This document shows positions 34,642 through 43,125 of a DNA stretch of 51,542 bases, piece by piece. Source of the DNA: Actinomycetes bacterium (GTDB taxonomy: Bacteria > Actinomycetota > Actinomycetes > Actinomycetales > Microbacteriaceae). Made by a program: the position numbers and the translations under genes. The stretch lies in NCBI GenBank assembly GCA_023428065.1, contig JAEYZI010000013.1, positions 1 to 51,542 on the forward strand. The letters are read 5' to 3'. The stretch's first letter is position 1, and each line of letters begins with the position of its first letter. The notes below the pieces were generated by a model. The model saw only the letters and a list, made by a program, of their open reading frames with translations. It did no database searches and was not told the DNA's origin.

Positions 34642-34742
34642 CGCTCCTCATGCTCGCGCTCGCCGCGCTCGCCCTGTGGGGTGCGGTCGCGACCGTCGTC
34701 GCCGTCGTCCGCAACGGGCGCGGCGCCCGACAGCCGCAGTGA
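34638..34742 (+). CDS. 34-residue single-pass membrane protein
   Basis: Short gene overlapping the yczE stop in an ATGA junction, so translation is coupled. The product is one hydrophobic helix (LLMLALAALALWGAVATVV, about residues 3-24) and a basic tail (RNGRGARQPQ). A strong terminator begins 6 nt after its stop. It probably accompanies YczE in the membrane; function is unknown. Confidence 0.65.
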   Translation: MTLLMLALAALALWGAVATVVAVVRNGRGARQPQ

Positions 34743-34748
34743 GGCGAC

Positions 34749-34782
34749 GCCCGCGCATCCGGGTGAAGACGGATGCGCGGGC
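34749..34782. terminator. Bidirectional terminator
   Basis: A perfect 13-bp stem (34749-34761 with 34770-34782) and 8-nt loop between the convergent ends of the yczE operon and the TipA-like gene. Confidence 0.8.
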
Positions 34783-34803
34783 GCGCCGTCACGCCGGGCG
34801 CAC

Positions 34804-35547
34804 CTACAGGTGCGCGTCGGCGTAGACCCGCAGCGCGTCGCGCACGAACGCCGCGCCCTCGGCGCCGCCGTAGTTGGCGGCGAAGCGCGGGTCGGCGACG
34901 TACAGCTCGCCGAGGCCCGTCACGTAGTCCTTCAGCGCATCCGGGGTGCCCGGGATACCGGCCAGCCACGCGACGTGGCGGCGTGCGAGCTCCTGCGCCT
35001 CGTCGGAATCGGGCGCGACGCCCGAACCCGCTGCGCGCATCCAATCCGCCGCGAGCCGGGTGCTCTGCTCCTGCCCGTCGCGACGTTCGGCGTCGCCCAG
35101 GCCGCGCCACCATCGGTCGGATCGCGCGTACGCCTCGGCGCCCCAGCGCTCCTCGACCTCGGCCCGGTACTGCGTGTGGTCGAAGCCGTCGAACATGCTC
35201 TCTGCCATGGGTTCCTCACCTCCCTCCAGTGCCTCGAGGGTCGCCTCGACGCTCGCGATCTGCCGCGCGAGGCGGTCCTGCTCCTCCCCCAGCCACGCGC
35301 GGTGGGCGCGGAGCGCGTGGGCGTCGTCGGTGCGCCCTTCGAGCACGCGGGCGATCGCGGGCAGTCCGAGGCCCAGCTCGCGCAGCAGCAGCACGCGCTG
35401 CAGTCGCACGAGCGCCTCGGCGTCGTAGCGGCGGATGCCGCCGGCTCCGACGCTGCTCGGTCGCACGAGGCCGATGTCGGCGTAGTGGCGCAGGGTGCGA
35501 CTCGTGACCCCGGTGAGTCTCGCGACCTCCTGGATCGTGCGTTCCAT
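34804..35547 (-). CDS. TipA-like MerR-family regulator
   Basis: 247 residues. N-terminal MerR winged helix (IQEVARLTGVTSRTLRHYADIG), a dimerising coiled coil, then a C-terminal TipAS-like domain (about residues 115-245; DHTQYRAEVEERWG and FAANYGG blocks). TipAS domains bind thiopeptides and other multidrug ligands and turn the protein into an activator. ATG 35547 has AGGAGGAG upstream. Its own promoter has a MerR-type 19-bp spacer (35571-35601), so it is probably autoregulated. No dedicated transporter is adjacent. Confidence 0.9.
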   Translation of the reverse strand: MERTIQEVARLTGVTSRTLRHYADIGLVRPSSVGAGGIRRYDAEALVRLQRVLLLRELGLGLPAIARVLEGRTDDAHALRAHRAWLGEEQDRLARQIASVEATLEALEGGEEPMAESMFDGFDHTQYRAEVEERWGAEAYARSDRWWRGLGDAERRDGQEQSTRLAADWMRAAGSGVAPDSDEAQELARRHVAWLAGIPGTPDALKDYVTGLGELYVADPRFAANYGGAEGAAFVRDALRVYADAHL

Positions 35548-35570
35548 CCCCGCTCCTCCTTCCGCCCTCG

Positions 35571-35601
35571 ACGGTAGAGGTTGACGCCGCGTCAACCGCA
35601 A
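35571..35601 (-). promoter_or_regulatory. MerR-type promoter with internal operator
   Basis: Minus strand: -35 TTGCGG (35601-35596), 19-nt spacer, -10 TACCGT (35576-35571). The palindrome GGTTGACG-N3-CGTCAACC (35579-35597) occupies the spacer. The overlong spacer with an internal dyad is the standard MerR-family design. Confidence 0.65.
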
Positions 35602-35625
35602 GCCCGAGGGGTTGCATCCTCCTCA

Positions 35626-35664
35626 GACGCGATATATCGTGACTCTCAGCTGACGCGATATATC
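35626..35664. promoter_or_regulatory. Paired GACGCGATATATC boxes before DUF4097-padR
   Basis: Two direct 13-bp copies (35626-35638 and 35652-35664), 26 bp apart, lie just upstream of the DUF4097 gene. The first contains the perfect palindrome CGATATATCG. Such AT-rich dyads suit a PadR-family dimer, and a padR gene is the second gene of the operon, so autoregulation is likely. Confidence 0.6.
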
Positions 35665-35684
35665 TCGAATCGAAGGGGGCCGTG

Positions 35685-36485
35685 ATGGCTCAGGAGAAGT
35701 GGCTCGTCGACGGGCCCAAGGTCATCGACCTGGAGAACGTGCGCCGACTCAAGGTGGGCCTCGTCGGCGGGCACGTGGACATCGTCGGGCACGACGAGCC
35801 CGGTGTGCGGGTGGAGGTGCACTCGGTGACGGGACGCGACCTGCTCGTGCAGCTCGACGGCGACCGCCTCGAGATCGACCATCCCCAACTGCGCTGGGAC
35901 AACTGGATCGACGTCTTCAAGAACTTCGGCTCGTCGATCAAGGCGGAGGTGAGCGTGCTCGTCCCCCGCGACATCGCCCTCACCCTCGGCGTCGTCTCGG
36001 CCGACGCCCTCGTCGCCGGGCTCGAGACCGACGCGCAGCTCAACACCGTGTCGGGCGACCTCGTCGCCGACGGCCTCACGGGCAAGCTCACCGCCAACTC
36101 GGTGAGCGGCGAGGTCACGGTGCGCGACCACGCCGGCGCCGTGGGCATCAACACGGTCTCGGGTGACGTCATCGCATCCGGAGCCATCACGCGCTTCGAC
36201 GTCGACGGCGTCTCGAGCGAGGTCATGCTCGATGCGACCGGCATCCCGGATGCCGTGCGCGTCAACACGGTCTCGGGCGCCGTGACCGCCCGCTTCGAGC
36301 CCGACACGCCCGCGAGCTACACCGTGCAGACGGTCGGGGGCAAGCTGCAGCTCGACGCGCAGAGCATCTCGGTCGTGCGCGGCCGCTACACCGCCCGCCA
36401 CGGCGAGCTCGACGGTCGCTGGGCCGACGTGCGCGTGAACACCGTCGGCGGCGACGTCTCGATCCTTCACGGCGTGCGCGCATGA
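35685..36485 (+). CDS. DUF4097-type beta-strand repeat protein
   Basis: 266 residues, no signal peptide. The middle is a right-handed repeat array with recurring NTVSGDL/V(S/N)G units (LNTVSGDL, ANSVSGEV, INTVSGDV, VNTVSGAV, VNTVGGDV), the pattern of DUF4097 proteins. Role unknown; the family often sits beside PadR regulators. ATG 35685 follows GGGGG; the stop overlaps the padR start (ATGA). Confidence 0.85.
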   Translation: MAQEKWLVDGPKVIDLENVRRLKVGLVGGHVDIVGHDEPGVRVEVHSVTGRDLLVQLDGDRLEIDHPQLRWDNWIDVFKNFGSSIKAEVSVLVPRDIALTLGVVSADALVAGLETDAQLNTVSGDLVADGLTGKLTANSVSGEVTVRDHAGAVGINTVSGDVIASGAITRFDVDGVSSEVMLDATGIPDAVRVNTVSGAVTARFEPDTPASYTVQTVGGKLQLDAQSISVVRGRYTARHGELDGRWADVRVNTVGGDVSILHGVRA

Positions 36486-37099
36486 CCCCGCCCGTCTTCG
36501 CCCACGGCCACCTGCGGCTCTACCTGCTGAGCCTCCTCGACGAGAGGCCGCAGCACGGCTACGAACTCATCCAGTCGCTCGGCGAGCGGTTCGGCGGCAC
36601 GTACGTGCCGAGCGCCGGCACGGTCTACCCCCGACTCGCCAAGCTCCAGGAGGAGGGGCTCGTCACGAAGGAGTCCGACGGGCGCCGCACGGTCTACGCG
36701 ATCACGGATGCGGGCCGCGCCGAGCTCGCCTCCCGACAGGACGAGCTCGCCGACATCGAGACGGATGTGACCGACTCGGTGCGACGGCTCGCCGACGAGG
36801 TGCGCAGCTCGGTGAACGACGCGATGCGGTCCCTCAAGGCCGACCTGGCATCCGCTGCGCGGGAGGCGCGCACCTCGACGGGAGGCGTGCGCGCCGATCC
36901 GGTCCCCGACGCGCGCGTCGAGAGCCGTCGCCGCCTGCACGAGGCGGATGCCGCGCTCACGACGTTCCGGGCCGAGCTCCGCAGCGAGCTGCGTGGCCAC
37001 GTCGCGGCCGGGCGCGTGCTCACCGAGGAGACGCTCGAGCTCGTGACGCGCCGGCTCGACGAGGTGCTGCGGGAGGTGACGGCGACCCTCAGAGCCTGA
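36482..37099 (+). CDS. PadR-family transcription regulator
   Basis: 205 residues. The N-terminal winged helix (HGYELIQSLGERFGG, GTVYPRLAKLQEEGLV, RRTVYAITDAGR) is the PadR signature. The C-terminal ~115 residues are a long charged helical/coiled-coil extension. Translation is coupled to DUF4097 by a 4-nt overlap. It probably represses its own operon through the GATATATC boxes at 35626-35664 and possibly the matching site at 38630. Confidence 0.9.
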   Translation: MTPPVFAHGHLRLYLLSLLDERPQHGYELIQSLGERFGGTYVPSAGTVYPRLAKLQEEGLVTKESDGRRTVYAITDAGRAELASRQDELADIETDVTDSVRRLADEVRSSVNDAMRSLKADLASAAREARTSTGGVRADPVPDARVESRRRLHEADAALTTFRAELRSELRGHVAAGRVLTEETLELVTRRLDEVLREVTATLRA

Positions 37100-37117
37100 T
37101 CCGGGACTCGCGGAATA

Positions 37118-37774
37118 TCAGCCCTCGGCGGTGGCGAAGCCGATGGGGATGTAGAGGTCCTGCACGCGGTCGCCGAGCGCCGTGTGGTCGTTGCGCGTGT
37201 AGATCGCGCAGCGCTCCTTCGTGCAGTCGAACCCCTCGCCCACGGGGTCGACGACCTCGAGGTACGCCGTGAAGGTGCCCGTCTCGACGTCGTCGTAGGC
37301 GCGGGCGCCGAAGAGCTTCCACGCCCAGTCGTCGTTGATCCAGTTGCTCGGGGCCCACTGGATCTCGCCCGAGGTCTCCGCGGAGCCGTCGGTCTCCTGA
37401 TCGGGCACCCCGCCGAGGCACGGGCCGGGCTTGGTCGCGGGGTCCTCGGGGATGACGCAGATGGCCACGTAGATGCCCTGGCCCGCGTCGTAGCCGGTTC
37501 CGCTCACGACGACGTGATCGCCCACCCGGAGCGCCGAGGTGTCGACCGTGCCGCCCGCATCCGGGGAGACGACCGAGAGGGTCCGCTCGCGACCGTCGTC
37601 ACCCTTCGCCTGCACGGTCGTCGGCCAGTCCTCGACGGGCGCCTGCTGGTTCGAGGCGCCGCCGTCCTGGTGGAGGAGGATCGGAAGGCCGAGCACCGCC
37701 GCGGGCACGAGCACGACGAGCGCGATCGCCGCGACGATCCAGGGCCATCGCCGTGCCCGTCGGGTTGTGGTCAC
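37118..37774 (-). CDS. Membrane-anchored extracellular protein
   Basis: 218 residues. Short basic N-terminus (TTTRRARRWPW), one transmembrane helix or uncleaved signal (about residues 11-33), then an extracellular domain with a segment VVSGTGYDAGQGIYVAICV and four Cys likely to form disulfides. This recalls Ig-like/neocarzinostatin-type beta domains of actinobacterial surface proteins, but I cannot name the family. GTG 37774 is 6 nt after TATGAT (37786-37781), indicating a leaderless start. Confidence 0.75.
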   Translation of the reverse strand: MTTTRRARRWPWIVAAIALVVLVPAAVLGLPILLHQDGGASNQQAPVEDWPTTVQAKGDDGRERTLSVVSPDAGGTVDTSALRVGDHVVVSGTGYDAGQGIYVAICVIPEDPATKPGPCLGGVPDQETDGSAETSGEIQWAPSNWINDDWAWKLFGARAYDDVETGTFTAYLEVVDPVGEGFDCTKERCAIYTRNDHTALGDRVQDLYIPIGFATAEG

Positions 37775-37848
37775 CGGTCGATCATACGAGCGCCGGCTGA
37801 GGGTAGCCGTCGCCCGCCGCCGAGCTGCGACGGGCGACGGCGCGGTGC

Positions 37849-38571
37849 TCAGCGGGCGGTGCTCCGCGCCGCGTCGAGGATGATGTCGGCGACGGCCGCG
37901 GGCTGGGAGACCGCCACGGCGTGCGACGCGTCGACCTCGACCGTGGTCGCTCCCGCGCGCTGCGCCATGAAGCGCGACGCCTCGAGCGGCACGGCGAGGT
38001 CCTGGCGGGCGATGAGGCTCCAGGAGGGGATCTCCTGCCACGCGGCGGCCTCCGCGATCTCGGCGAGGGCGTTCGAGTCGAGCGGGCGCTGGGTCGCGGC
38101 GAGCACCGCGGCCGTCGAAGGGTCGAGGTCGCCCGCGAAGACCTCGTTGAACCTCTCCTGGTCGATGTAGACGTCGACTCCGCTGCCGGCGGCGGTGACG
38201 TAGGGCACGGGGACGGTCGCCGTGCCGAGCAGGTTGCCGGGGAACCGGCTCGCGAGGTCGCCCGTGCTCTCGCCGGGCTCGACGAGGAAGCTCGCGATGT
38301 AGACGAGCGCGGTGACGTTCGGCAGGCCCGCGGCGGCGACAGACAGCACGCTGCCGCCGTAGGAGTGGCCGGCCACGACGACGTCGCCGTCGATGCTCTC
38401 GAGGAGGCTGCGCACATACGCGGCGTCGGATGCGAGCCCGCGCAGGGGGTTCGCCGCGGAGACGACGCGGTGGCCGGCCTCCTGGAGCAGCGGGATGACG
38501 CCTGACCAACTCGCCGACTCGGCGAAGGCGCCGTGCACCAAGACGATCGTCTGGGGGGTGGGGGTGCTCAT
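37849..38571 (-). CDS. Alpha/beta hydrolase
   Basis: 240 residues, soluble. Motifs: LVHGAFAESASW (oxyanion region), VVAGHSYGG (nucleophile Ser in GHSYG), and a C-terminal DASHAVAVSQPAAV with the catalytic His. It resembles the salicylate-esterase/EstC-like hydrolases of actinobacteria. The substrate is unknown. Divergent from the GntR gene; the shared 137-bp region holds an ACGCGATATAT site. Confidence 0.88.
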   Translation of the reverse strand: MSTPTPQTIVLVHGAFAESASWSGVIPLLQEAGHRVVSAANPLRGLASDAAYVRSLLESIDGDVVVAGHSYGGSVLSVAAAGLPNVTALVYIASFLVEPGESTGDLASRFPGNLLGTATVPVPYVTAAGSGVDVYIDQERFNEVFAGDLDPSTAAVLAATQRPLDSNALAEIAEAAAWQEIPSWSLIARQDLAVPLEASRFMAQRAGATTVEVDASHAVAVSQPAAVADIILDAARSTAR

Positions 38572-38629
38572 GGTCTCTTCCTTCCGTCAGGCCCGCGACG
38601 CGGGCGTCACGCACCTCAACGCGCGCGAT

Positions 38630-38645
38630 ACGCGATATATTGCAT
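38630..38645. promoter_or_regulatory. ACGCGATATAT site in the hydrolase/GntR divergent region
   Basis: ACGCGATATAT (38630-38640) is identical to the core of the paired boxes at 35627 and 35653. The extended form GCGATATATTGC is a near-palindrome and contains TATATT (38636-38641), a possible -10 for the GntR gene. It could be a site for PadR or for GntR itself. Confidence 0.45.
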
Positions 38646-38702
38646 GCAGGCTTCTGCCCCGTCAACGCGTGATCGCGCACCGCGTCCGAGTGTGCGCAAG
38701 AT

Positions 38703-39371
38703 ATGCCGATGCCCATCCCCACCAACCGCCCTCGACCCGGGCGCACCCTGCTCCGCGACGACGTCCTGGGAACGCTCCGCACGGCGATCATCGACGGCAC
38801 CCTCTCGCCCGGCGAGCAGCTGCGCGACGCAGAGCTCGCCGCCTGGCTCGGGGTGAGCCGCACTCCCGTGCGAGAGGCGCTCCTCCAGCTCGCGCGCAGC
38901 GGCCTCGTCGTGACGCGACCCGGGCGCTCCACGGTCGTGAGCACCCTCGACCTGCGCCTCGTCCGTGAGGCCCGCGACGTCGTCGCCGCCATGCATGCTC
39001 TCGCCGTGCGCACCGCCGTGCCGCGAATGACGCCCGCCGACGTCTCCGAGATGCGCGCCGCGAACGAGCGCTTCGCGGCCGCCATCGCGGAGCACGACAC
39101 GGATGCCGCGCTCCGCGCCGACCAGGAGCTCCACGGCGTGCCGGTACGCGTCGCGGGCAACGGGATCGTCGCGACCGTGCTCGACCAGTTCGACCCCCTC
39201 GTCGAGCGCGCCGTGCGGCTGCGATTCGCCTCCCCCGAGAGCTGGGGCTCGCTCGCCCGTCACGCCGAGCTCATCGCGCTGTGCGCCTCCGGCGACGCCG
39301 AACGGGCCGCCGCCCTCGCCCAGGAGACCTGGAGCAGCCTCTTCGCGGGCGAAGGGCCGGAAGGCGATTGA
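38703..39371 (+). CDS. GntR-family (FCD) transcription regulator
   Basis: 222 residues. N-terminal GntR winged helix (LRTAIIDGTLSPGEQLRD, WLGVSRTPVREALLQLARSG), then an all-helical FCD-type effector domain (about residues 80-215; metal/ligand His in ADQELHG and FARHAE-like segments). FadR-type regulators respond to organic acids or sugar acids. It is probably the regulator of the divergent hydrolase. Starts at 38703 and 38709 are both possible; neither has a clear ribosome binding site. Confidence 0.88.
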   Translation: MPMPIPTNRPRPGRTLLRDDVLGTLRTAIIDGTLSPGEQLRDAELAAWLGVSRTPVREALLQLARSGLVVTRPGRSTVVSTLDLRLVREARDVVAAMHALAVRTAVPRMTPADVSEMRAANERFAAAIAEHDTDAALRADQELHGVPVRVAGNGIVATVLDQFDPLVERAVRLRFASPESWGSLARHAELIALCASGDAERAAALAQETWSSLFAGEGPEGD

Positions 39372-39395
39372 CGCGCGCGGCGTGAGGCGTATGCT
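39368..39395 (+). promoter_or_regulatory. Promoter of the KimA-like transporter gene
   Basis: TTGACG (39368-39373), 16-nt spacer, TATGCT (39390-39395). It overlaps the GntR stop codon, and the -10 ends 8 nt before GTG 39404. Confidence 0.6.
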
Positions 39396-39403
39396 TGCCC
39401 GCC

Positions 39404-41443
39404 GTGACTGACGAGGGGCGAAGCACCCCACCCGACGCGCCGAGGTCCGCCAAGAACTGGCTCATCGGCGATCCGCTGCCCACCGAGAAGCTCGAGGGGC
39501 AACTGCTGCCGAAGCACCTGGCACTGCCGATCTTCGCGAGCGACCCCCTCTCCTCGGTGGCCTACGCGCCGCAGGAACTGCTCATGATCCTGCTCCTCGG
39601 CGGCACGAGCCTGCTGCTGCTCGGGCCGTGGATCGCGGCGTGCGTTGTGGTGCTGCTCATCGTCGTCGTCGCGTCGTACCGGCAGCTCATCAAGGCCTAC
39701 CCCTCGGGCGGCGGCGACTACGAGGTCGCGTCGAAGAACCTGGGCGAGAAGGCCGGTGTCGTCGTGGCGGCGGCCCTGCTCGTCGACTACATCCTCACGG
39801 TCGCGGTGTCGGTCGCCTCGGGCGTCGACAACATCATCTCGGCGCTCCCCGGCCTCAACCCCTGGCGCGTGGAGCTCGCGGTCGGCTTCGTCGTGCTGCT
39901 CGCGGCGATCAACCTGCGCGGGGTGCGCGAGGCGTCGAAGGCGTTCGCCGTCCCCACCTACCTCTTCATCGGATCGATCGGGGTCATGGTCGTCACGGCG
40001 CTCGTGCGGACGGCTCTCGGCGACGCTCCCGTCGCCGAGAGCGCGGGGTTCGAGGTGCGGGCGCACGAGCTCACCCAGGCCGCGTTCGTGCTCCTGCTGC
40101 TGCGGTCGTTCGCGAGCGGATGCGCGGCCCTGACGGGCGTCGAGGCGATCTCGAACGGCGTGCCCGCGTTCCGCCGACCGAAGATCCGCAACGCGCAGAA
40201 GACGCTCGTGGCGATGGGCGCCATCGCGATCGTGCTGTTCTCCGGACTCACCGCCGTCGCCCTCATCACGGGCGTGCGGTACTCCGAGGACCCGTGCGAC
40301 CTCATCGGCTGGGCGCAGTGCGCGACGGATCCGCAGCGCAGCCTCATCGCCCAGATCGCCTCCGCCACCTTCGGCAACAACACGATCCTGTTCTTCATCG
40401 TGCAGGCGGCGACCGCCGTCGTGCTGCTGCTCGCCGCCAACACGGCCTTCAACGGCTTCCCGCTGCTCGGGTCCGTGCTCGCGACGGACGGCTACGCCCC
40501 CAAGGCGCTCGCGACGCGCGGCGACCGCCTCATCTACTCGAACGGCGTGCTGGCCCTCTCGGCGGTCGCGGTCGTGTTGCTCGTCGGGGCGCAGGCGAAC
40601 GTGACGGTGCTCATCCAGCTCTACATCATCGGCGTGTTCATCTCGTTCACGCTCGGCCAGATCGGGATGGTGCGGCACTGGATGCAGGTGCTCCGCGCAC
40701 GCTCCGAACCGCCGGGCGCCGTGTGGCGCGGCCTGCTCATCAACGCGCTCGGGGCGCTCATGACGGCCTCCGTGCTCGTCATCGTGACGGTCACGAAGTT
40801 CACCCACGGCGCCTGGATCGTGTTCGTCGTGATGGCGGTGCTCATCCTGCTCATGATCGGCATCAACCGCTACTACCGCGACGTCGATCGGGAGATCGCG
40901 CCGGACGCCACGACCGTCTTCGGCTCGTCGGGCGACCACGCCATCGTGCTCGTGGGCCGCCTGTCGAAGCCCGTGCTGAAGGCCGTCGACTACGCGATCG
41001 CCGCCCGCCACGAGTCGATCGAGGCCGTGCACGTGTCGATCGACGACGAGGCGAGCGGAGCGCTCGAGCGGCAGTGGGAGGAGCACAACATCCGCCTGCC
41101 GTTGCGCATCATCGCCTCGCCGTACCGCGACATCTCGCTGCCGCTCATCAAGTACATCAAGGCGTATCGGGAGCAGAACGGCTCATCCGTCGTCACGGTG
41201 TACCTGCCCGAGTACATCGTGGGCCACTGGTGGGAGAACCTCCTGCACAATCACAAGGCCCGCCGCATCCGGCACAAGCTCATGCTCGTGCACGGCGTCG
41301 TCGTCGCGCTCGTCCCGTGGCTGCTCGACTCGTCCGACCTCATCTACGGCCGGCGCTCGCGGCCCCTGCCCGGCCAGGACCGTCGCGGCGAGCCCGTGCG
41401 TCCGCCGTTGCGCGCGCCCCAGCCGCCCGCGCGTCGGCGCTGA
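39404..41443 (+). CDS. APC-superfamily transporter, KimA-like
   Basis: 679 residues, about 12 transmembrane helices (residues ~50-490) and a ~170-residue cytoplasmic C-terminal domain with a USP-like alpha/beta pattern. The N-terminal block LPIFASDPLSSVAYAPQELL matches the helix-1 region of KimA/YdaO-type potassium importers and of related mycobacterial APC proteins. Potassium uptake is therefore a reasonable but unproven role; an amino-acid transporter is the alternative. GTG 39404 is favoured over TTG 39395 because it lies 8 nt after TATGCT, a leaderless geometry. Confidence 0.8.
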   Translation: MTDEGRSTPPDAPRSAKNWLIGDPLPTEKLEGQLLPKHLALPIFASDPLSSVAYAPQELLMILLLGGTSLLLLGPWIAACVVVLLIVVVASYRQLIKAYPSGGGDYEVASKNLGEKAGVVVAAALLVDYILTVAVSVASGVDNIISALPGLNPWRVELAVGFVVLLAAINLRGVREASKAFAVPTYLFIGSIGVMVVTALVRTALGDAPVAESAGFEVRAHELTQAAFVLLLLRSFASGCAALTGVEAISNGVPAFRRPKIRNAQKTLVAMGAIAIVLFSGLTAVALITGVRYSEDPCDLIGWAQCATDPQRSLIAQIASATFGNNTILFFIVQAATAVVLLLAANTAFNGFPLLGSVLATDGYAPKALATRGDRLIYSNGVLALSAVAVVLLVGAQANVTVLIQLYIIGVFISFTLGQIGMVRHWMQVLRARSEPPGAVWRGLLINALGALMTASVLVIVTVTKFTHGAWIVFVVMAVLILLMIGINRYYRDVDREIAPDATTVFGSSGDHAIVLVGRLSKPVLKAVDYAIAARHESIEAVHVSIDDEASGALERQWEEHNIRLPLRIIASPYRDISLPLIKYIKAYREQNGSSVVTVYLPEYIVGHWWENLLHNHKARRIRHKLMLVHGVVVALVPWLLDSSDLIYGRRSRPLPGQDRRGEPVRPPLRAPQPPARRR

Positions 41444-41461
41444 CGATCGCCCGGGCGATCG
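41444..41461. terminator. Palindrome between convergent genes
   Basis: A perfect 18-bp palindrome (CGATCGCC and its mirror around CCCGGG) sits between the ends of the transporter and the monooxygenase genes. It may serve as a bidirectional terminator. Confidence 0.4.
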
Positions 41462-41462
41462 G

Positions 41463-42563
41463 TCAGTAGCCGAGCGCGCTGAGCGCCGAGACGACCTGGC
41501 GGGCGATCGTGCGTCCGGCGCGGTTCGCGCCGATCGTGGACGCGGTCGGGCCGTAGCCCGCGAAGAAGACGTTGGCGTTGCGGTAGGCGGCACCGCCCGC
41601 GACGGTCACGCCGCCCGCCTGCTCGCGCAGCTTGAGGGGCGCGAGGTGTCGCAGCTCCGGCCGGAAGCCCGTGGCCCAGATGATTGCATCGGCGCGCTGG
41701 AAGGTGCCGTCCGCCCACCGCACGCCGTCCGCCTCGATGCGGGCGAACATGGGTCGCGGGGTCAGCAGGCCGCGATCGATCGCGGACTGGATGCGCCGCG
41801 TGCGGGGCACGCCCGTCGTCGAGACGATCGACGGGAGGGCGCGACCCTCGCGTGCCGCCGCATCCTGCAGCGTGACGGCGCGCGTGCCGCCCTCGATGTT
41901 GAGCTCCTGCTCCTCGAGGAACTCGATCGGGCGCCGCGTGGCCCACGTGAGGCTTCCCGCGACGCCCTCGAGCTCCATGAGGAAGCCGATCGCGCTCGTG
42001 CCGCCGCCGACGACGACGACGTCCTGTCCGCGGAGCGACTCCGCATCCGTGTAGTCGACCGTGTGCAGGTGGCGGCCCCCGAAGTCGTTCATGCCGGGGT
42101 ACCAGGGCACGAAGGGCGCCCCCCACGTGCCCGTCGCGTTGACGACCACCTGCGTCGAGAACGTCTGGTCGCCGTAGTCGTCGTCGAACGTGACCTCGAA
42201 CCCGTCGAAGGTCGCGCGCACGCGGGTGACGTCGGCGGGGCGCACGACCTTGAGGTCGAAGTGGCGCTCGTAGCGCTCGTAGTAGTCGGCGATGACCTCG
42301 CGCGCGGGGAGGGTGCGGTCGGCCGTGTCGAAGCTCAACCCGAGCTCGTCCATGCCGGGCAGGTCGTTGACGCGGTGGGTCGAGCCGAGGCGCAGCGCCT
42401 CCCAGCGGAACTGCCATGCACCACCCGGACCCGGACCGCGGTCGAGCAGCACGAAGTCGTTCCCCGGATCGAGCCCGAGCTTGCGCAGGTAGTAGGCCAC
42501 CGAGAGGCCCGCCTGACCGGCGCCGATGATCACGACGGAGGTGTCGGTCGGGCGGTCGGTCAC
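41463..42563 (-). CDS. Flavin-containing monooxygenase-like protein
   Basis: 366 residues. N-terminal FAD motif VVIIGAGQAGLSVAYYL, the FMO-identifying motif FGGRHLHTVDY (FxGxxxHxxxY), the NADPH-binding VVVVGGGTSAIG, and a late WATGFRP motif. These enzymes oxygenate nitrogen, sulfur or ketone substrates using NADPH and O2. Shorter than many FMOs but of usual bacterial length. GTG 42563 is 7 nt after TAACGT (42576-42571), so probably leaderless; longer frames upstream are Arg/Pro-rich. Confidence 0.87.
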   Translation of the reverse strand: MTDRPTDTSVVIIGAGQAGLSVAYYLRKLGLDPGNDFVLLDRGPGPGGAWQFRWEALRLGSTHRVNDLPGMDELGLSFDTADRTLPAREVIADYYERYERHFDLKVVRPADVTRVRATFDGFEVTFDDDYGDQTFSTQVVVNATGTWGAPFVPWYPGMNDFGGRHLHTVDYTDAESLRGQDVVVVGGGTSAIGFLMELEGVAGSLTWATRRPIEFLEEQELNIEGGTRAVTLQDAAAREGRALPSIVSTTGVPRTRRIQSAIDRGLLTPRPMFARIEADGVRWADGTFQRADAIIWATGFRPELRHLAPLKLREQAGGVTVAGGAAYRNANVFFAGYGPTASTIGANRAGRTIARQVVSALSALGY

Positions 42564-42782
42564 CCGCCCCACGTTACCCGGCGGGGCCGGGGAAGGGGCA
42601 GGCGATCTCGTGCGCGGCACGCCGCGCGCCTGCCCCCGCAGGTGCCCGGCGGGAGGGGTCGCAGCCGCGTCCACGGCCGTCGATCGAGCCGCCCCGCGAC
42701 CAGGGCGGAACTGGGCGCGCGTGGTAGACTCCCTCGGAGTTTTTCCGTCATTCATCGCAGCTCTGAAACGAGGGGGTCACGC

Positions 42783-42986
42783 ATGGGGCGCGGCCGTCAG
42801 AAGGCAAAGCACACCAAGGTCGCTCGGGAGCTGAAGTACTTCAGCCCGGACACCAACTACAACGCGCTCGAGCGCGAACTCGGTGGCAACCCCCGCCTCG
42901 AGGAGGACCTCGAGAAGTGGCCGGAGTACGCCGACACCTACGGTGACGACGACGACCTCGACGAGGACGACGTCAAGACGGCGTGA
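42783..42986 (+). CDS. DUF3073 protein
   Basis: 67 residues, beginning MGRGRQKAKHTKVARELKY and ending in an acidic DDDDLDEDD tail. This matches DUF3073, a small protein confined to actinobacteria and usually found near purF-purM. Function unknown. TAGACT at 42725-42730 is a likely -10, giving a ~45-nt leader with AACGAGGGGG before ATG 42783. Confidence 0.93.
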   Translation: MGRGRQKAKHTKVARELKYFSPDTNYNALERELGGNPRLEEDLEKWPEYADTYGDDDDLDEDDVKTA

Positions 42987-42998
42987 CGCCGTGATCCT

Positions 42999-43014
42999 GC
43001 GCGCCTGAGCGCGC
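42999..43014 (+). terminator. Hairpin after the DUF3073 gene
   Basis: GCGCGC-CTGA-GCGCGC followed by CTTCTCC, 12 nt after the stop codon. A short but GC-rich stem. Confidence 0.5.
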
Positions 43015-43125
43015 CTTCTCCGCACCCGATCAGGGGTCTACCCCTCTAGTGCGGCCACGCGAGCCCGCGGACACTGGGCGTCATCGCACCACGCGAGGAT
43101 GCCGCACGCCCGAGGAGGTTCCGCC

